Source: Gammaproteobacteria bacterium
GTDB taxonomy: Bacteria > Pseudomonadota > Gammaproteobacteria > S144-34
Length of the DNA stretch: 8,537 nucleotides
Assembly (NCBI GenBank): GCA_015487895.1
Contig: WFOW01000069.1
Coordinates: forward strand, 1-8,537
Direction: 5' to 3'
The position numbers were made by a program, and so were the translations under genes. The stretch's first letter is position 1; each line of letters begins with the position of its first letter. The notes beneath the pieces are model-generated. The model was not told the origin of the DNA and ran no database searches. It saw only the letters and a list, made by a program, of their open reading frames with translations. Below, one piece after another: positions 6,550 to 8,537 of this stretch.

Positions 6550-7625
6550 TCGCCTTCCCCTCGGTTGCGCGCCCCGGTGGCGGGCAGCTCCACCACCTCG
6601 AGCGGCGGGGCCGGACGCGCCACGATGCGCAGGCGCCGCGCCATCTCGGGCGTGGCGTGGAGGCGGCCCTGCTCGTCCACCACGAGGACCTGCCGCAGGC
6701 CGAGGCGTGCGGCGAGCGCCGCCCAGCCGCGCGGGCCCGCGACGAACAGCGCCGTGGCGTAGGCGTCGGCCTCGCTGCCGTCGTCGTGCACCACCGTCAC
6801 CGAGACGAGCCCGCGTGCGGGCCGACCCGTGCGCGGGTCGAGGATGTGGTGGTAGCGCCGGCTCCGCCAGGTGAAGTAGCGCTCGTAGTCGCCGGAGGTG
6901 AAGATGGCCTCTCCGTCGGCGGCCTCGAGGGCGGCGAGGATCCCGCCGCCGCGCGGTGCGCGGATGCCGATGCGCCAGGGCCGCTCGCCGTGGCGGCCGA
7001 GCACGCGCAGGTCCCCGCCGGCGTTGACGAGCGCGTTGGCCACGCCCATGCGGCGCAGGCGCTCGACGGCGCGGTCCACCGCCAGCCCCTTGGCGAAGGC
7101 GCCGAAGTCGAGCCGCACGGCGGGGTTGCGCGAGCGCACGCGGATGCCCTCGACCTCGAGGTCCAGGATGCTCGGGCGCGCCGCGACGAGCTTCGCGATC
7201 TCCTCCTCCGGGGGCGGCGGGCGCTCGCCGCCCGGGTCGTCGCCATGGAAGCCCCACAGGGCGACGAGGCGGCCGATGCCGGGGTCGAACAGCCCGCCGG
7301 TGGCCCGCGCGAGCGCGCGCCCCTCGACGATGAGGGGCAGCACCGAGGGCGCCGCCGAGAACCAGTGCCCCGTGGCCAGCAGCGTGTTGACGCGCCCGAG
7401 CGCCCCCGGCCGCCAGGCGTGCCAGGTGGCCTCCATGTAGGCGAAATCGGCCTCGAGGGCCCGGTGGGCCCGCTCGGCCAGCGCCTCCGGCACGCCGTGG
7501 AGGCTGAGCTCCACCACCGTGCCCATGGCGAGAAAGCTGTAGCGGCGGGCCTCGGGCTCGCGCGCGCAGCCGGCGAGCAGCGCCGCCGCGGCGAGGAGCG
7601 CGCACAGCCTGCGCGCCGGGCTCAC
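6546..7625 (-). CDS. apbE: FAD:protein FMN transferase lipoprotein (ApbE)
   Basis: 359-residue protein that attaches FMN from FAD to a Ser/Thr of extracytoplasmic redox proteins. It opens with a lipoprotein signal: basic residues, a hydrophobic core and LLAGC with the lipidated C20, so it should sit on the periplasmic side of a membrane. Family motifs follow: AMGTVVEL at 33-40, FDPGIGRLVALW at 113-124, DFGAFAKGLAVDRAVERL at 173-190, NAGGDLRVLG at 201-210, SGDYERYF at 244-251, YHHILDPRTGRPA at 258-270, and EADAYATALFVAG at 285-297. The GTG start overlaps the gshB stop (GTGA) and has a strong GAGGAGGG six bases upstream. No protein in the window carries the usual flavinylation motif (Ser/Thr-Gly-Ala-Thr/Ser), so its substrate is elsewhere. 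Candidates from family knowledge are Rnf or Nqr subunits, NosR-type proteins, or FMN-binding lipoproteins. Confidence 0.95.
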   Translation of the reverse strand: MSPARRLCALLAAAALLAGCAREPEARRYSFLAMGTVVELSLHGVPEALAERAHRALEADFAYMEATWHAWRPGALGRVNTLLATGHWFSAAPSVLPLIVEGRALARATGGLFDPGIGRLVALWGFHGDDPGGERPPPPEEEIAKLVAARPSILDLEVEGIRVRSRNPAVRLDFGAFAKGLAVDRAVERLRRMGVANALVNAGGDLRVLGRHGERPWRIGIRAPRGGGILAALEAADGEAIFTSGDYERYFTWRSRRYHHILDPRTGRPARGLVSVTVVHDDGSEADAYATALFVAGPRGWAALAARLGLRQVLVVDEQGRLHATPEMARRLRIVARPAPPLEVVELPATGARNRGEGE

Positions 7626-8537
7626 GCGCGGCCCTCCTCGCGCCGCGCGAGGCGCCGCTCGATCGCCTCCATCAGCCTGCCGGCGATGTCGAGGCCGTAG
7701 AGGGCGTCGAGCTCGCGGATGCAGGTGGGGCTCGTGACGTTGATCTCGGTGAGCCAGCCGCCGATGACGTCGATGCCGACGAAGAGCAGCCCCTCGCGCC
7801 GCAGCACGGGCCCGAGGCGCGCGCAGATCGCGCGCTCGCGCGCGTCCAGCGCCACGCCCTCGGCGCGGCCCCCGGCGGCGAGGTTGCCGCGCACCTCGCC
7901 CGCGCGCGGCACGCGCGCGAGCGCGTAGGGCACGGGCTCGCCGTCGACGAGCAGAATGCGGTGATCGCCGCCGGCGCGGATCTCCGGCACGAAGCGCTGC
8001 GCCATGCAGAAGCGCCGGCCGTGATCGGTGACGGTCTCGATGACGACCGGCCGGTTGGGGTCGTCGCGGCGCAGGTAGAAGACGCCCTGCCCGCCCATGC
8101 GCCCCAGCGGCTTGAGCACGATCTCGCCCTCGCGCTCGAGGAAGGCCTCGATGCGCGCCGGCTCGCGCGCGACGACGAAGGGCGGAGCGAGGTCGGCGAA
8201 CCACGCCGTCCACAGCTTCTCGTCCACGTTGCGCAGCGCCCGGGCCGCGTTGACCACGAGCACCCCCTCGGCCTCGGCGCGCTCCAGGATCCAGGTCGCG
8301 CGCAGGTACTCGAGGTCCACGGGCGGGTCCTTGCGCATGAGCACGACGTCGAGGGCGGCGAGCGGCGCCTCCTCGGGCTCGCCCAGCTCGTGCCAGGCGC
8401 GCGGGTCGTCGCGCACGGCGAGCGGGCGCATGCGCGCGCGCGCGCGCGCGCCCTCCAGCCACAGGTCGCCGAGCTCCATGTAGCGCAGCTCCCAGCCGCG
8501 CGCCTGCGCCGCGAGCAGCATGGCGAAGGTGCTGTCC
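7622..8537 (-). CDS. gshB: Glutathione synthetase, 5' end cut by window
   Basis: ATP-grasp enzyme that joins gamma-glutamylcysteine and glycine to make glutathione in the cytoplasm. The visible 304 residues follow the Escherichia coli enzyme closely: DSTFAMLLAAQARGWELRY at the edge, LMRKDPPVD, NVDEKLWTAWFADL, VLKPLGRMGGQGVF, RGNLAAGGRAEGV, and near the end FVGIDVIGGWLTEINVTSP. The frame is open through the right edge. The ATG at 8521 aligns with an internal methionine of the E. coli protein, so the true start lies outside the window and about 18 residues are missing. A (GC)10 tract encodes the Ala-Arg repeat in LEGARARARMRPL without changing length relative to E. coli. Its stop overlaps the apbE start. 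Confidence 0.96.
   Translation of the reverse strand, partial: DSTFAMLLAAQARGWELRYMELGDLWLEGARARARMRPLAVRDDPRAWHELGEPEEAPLAALDVVLMRKDPPVDLEYLRATWILERAEAEGVLVVNAARALRNVDEKLWTAWFADLAPPFVVAREPARIEAFLEREGEIVLKPLGRMGGQGVFYLRRDDPNRPVVIETVTDHGRRFCMAQRFVPEIRAGGDHRILLVDGEPVPYALARVPRAGEVRGNLAAGGRAEGVALDARERAICARLGPVLRREGLLFVGIDVIGGWLTEINVTSPTCIRELDALYGLDIAGRLMEAIERRLARREEGRA
7632..7639 (-). promoter_or_regulatory. Shine-Dalgarno site for apbE
   Basis: GAGGAGGG lies six bases before the GTG at 7625, inside the last codons of gshB. It supports the GTG as the start of the ApbE lipoprotein, which then begins with a complete signal peptide. Confidence 0.65.
8432..8451. repeat. (GC)10 dinucleotide tract in gshB
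   Basis: Twenty bases of uninterrupted alternating GC. On the coding strand they encode alternating Ala and Arg in the loop following the GDLWLEG segment. It is a potential slippage or left-handed DNA site, though it is still in frame here. Confidence 0.8.

Noticed and set aside
7622..8521. ATG at 8521 as the start of gshB
   Set aside because: The reading frame continues to the window edge with DSTFA, which matches the conserved E. coli sequence before an internal Met.

Overview
The window is a compact, very GC-rich block in which every supported gene lies on the minus strand. Transcription therefore runs from the right edge to the left edge. I recognise eleven genes. In transcription order they are gshB (5' end cut by the right edge), an apbE-type lipoprotein gene, a NusG-domain-II gene, a Gx-transporter gene, a tonB-type gene, yqgE, yqgF/ruvX, pyrR, pyrB, a pyrC' (pyrX) pseudo-dihydroorotase gene, and a pyrK-type gene (3' end cut by the left edge). 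The order gshB - tonB - yqgE - yqgF - pyrR - pyrB - pyrC' is the one I know from Pseudomonas. Together with the protein similarities it points to a gammaproteobacterium. The very high GC and the pyrK-type gene would fit a Chromatiales/Ectothiorhodospiraceae-like lineage, but that placement is inference.

Layout. The right third (about 5600-8537) holds glutathione synthetase followed by a three-gene envelope module: ApbE flavin transferase lipoprotein, a small membrane-anchored NusG-II protein with three cysteines, and a Gx-family membrane protein. These three protein families also occur together in the flavin-based extracellular electron transfer locus of Firmicutes (FmnB, EetA, EetB). Here they sit between gshB and tonB, which are neighbours in Pseudomonas. 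The middle (about 3638-5605) carries the TonB-like protein, YqgE and the YqgF nuclease. The left part (1-3641) is a pyrimidine block: PyrR, aspartate carbamoyltransferase, a dihydroorotase homologue that has lost its metal-binding histidines, and the iron-sulfur flavoprotein subunit of a class 1B dihydroorotate dehydrogenase.

The genes are packed as one operon. Six junctions are 4-base stop/start overlaps (ATGA or GTGA), one junction has a 1-base gap, and the largest gap is 53 bases, between tonB and yqgE. All ten visible stop codons are TGA. The 53-base gap contains a strong two-tier hairpin and a promoter-like sequence. A perfect TATAAT lies inside the Gx gene just before tonB. These are the only internal control signals I can point to. 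I see no RNA gene, mobile element or CRISPR, and no stretch of 300 bases without a gene.
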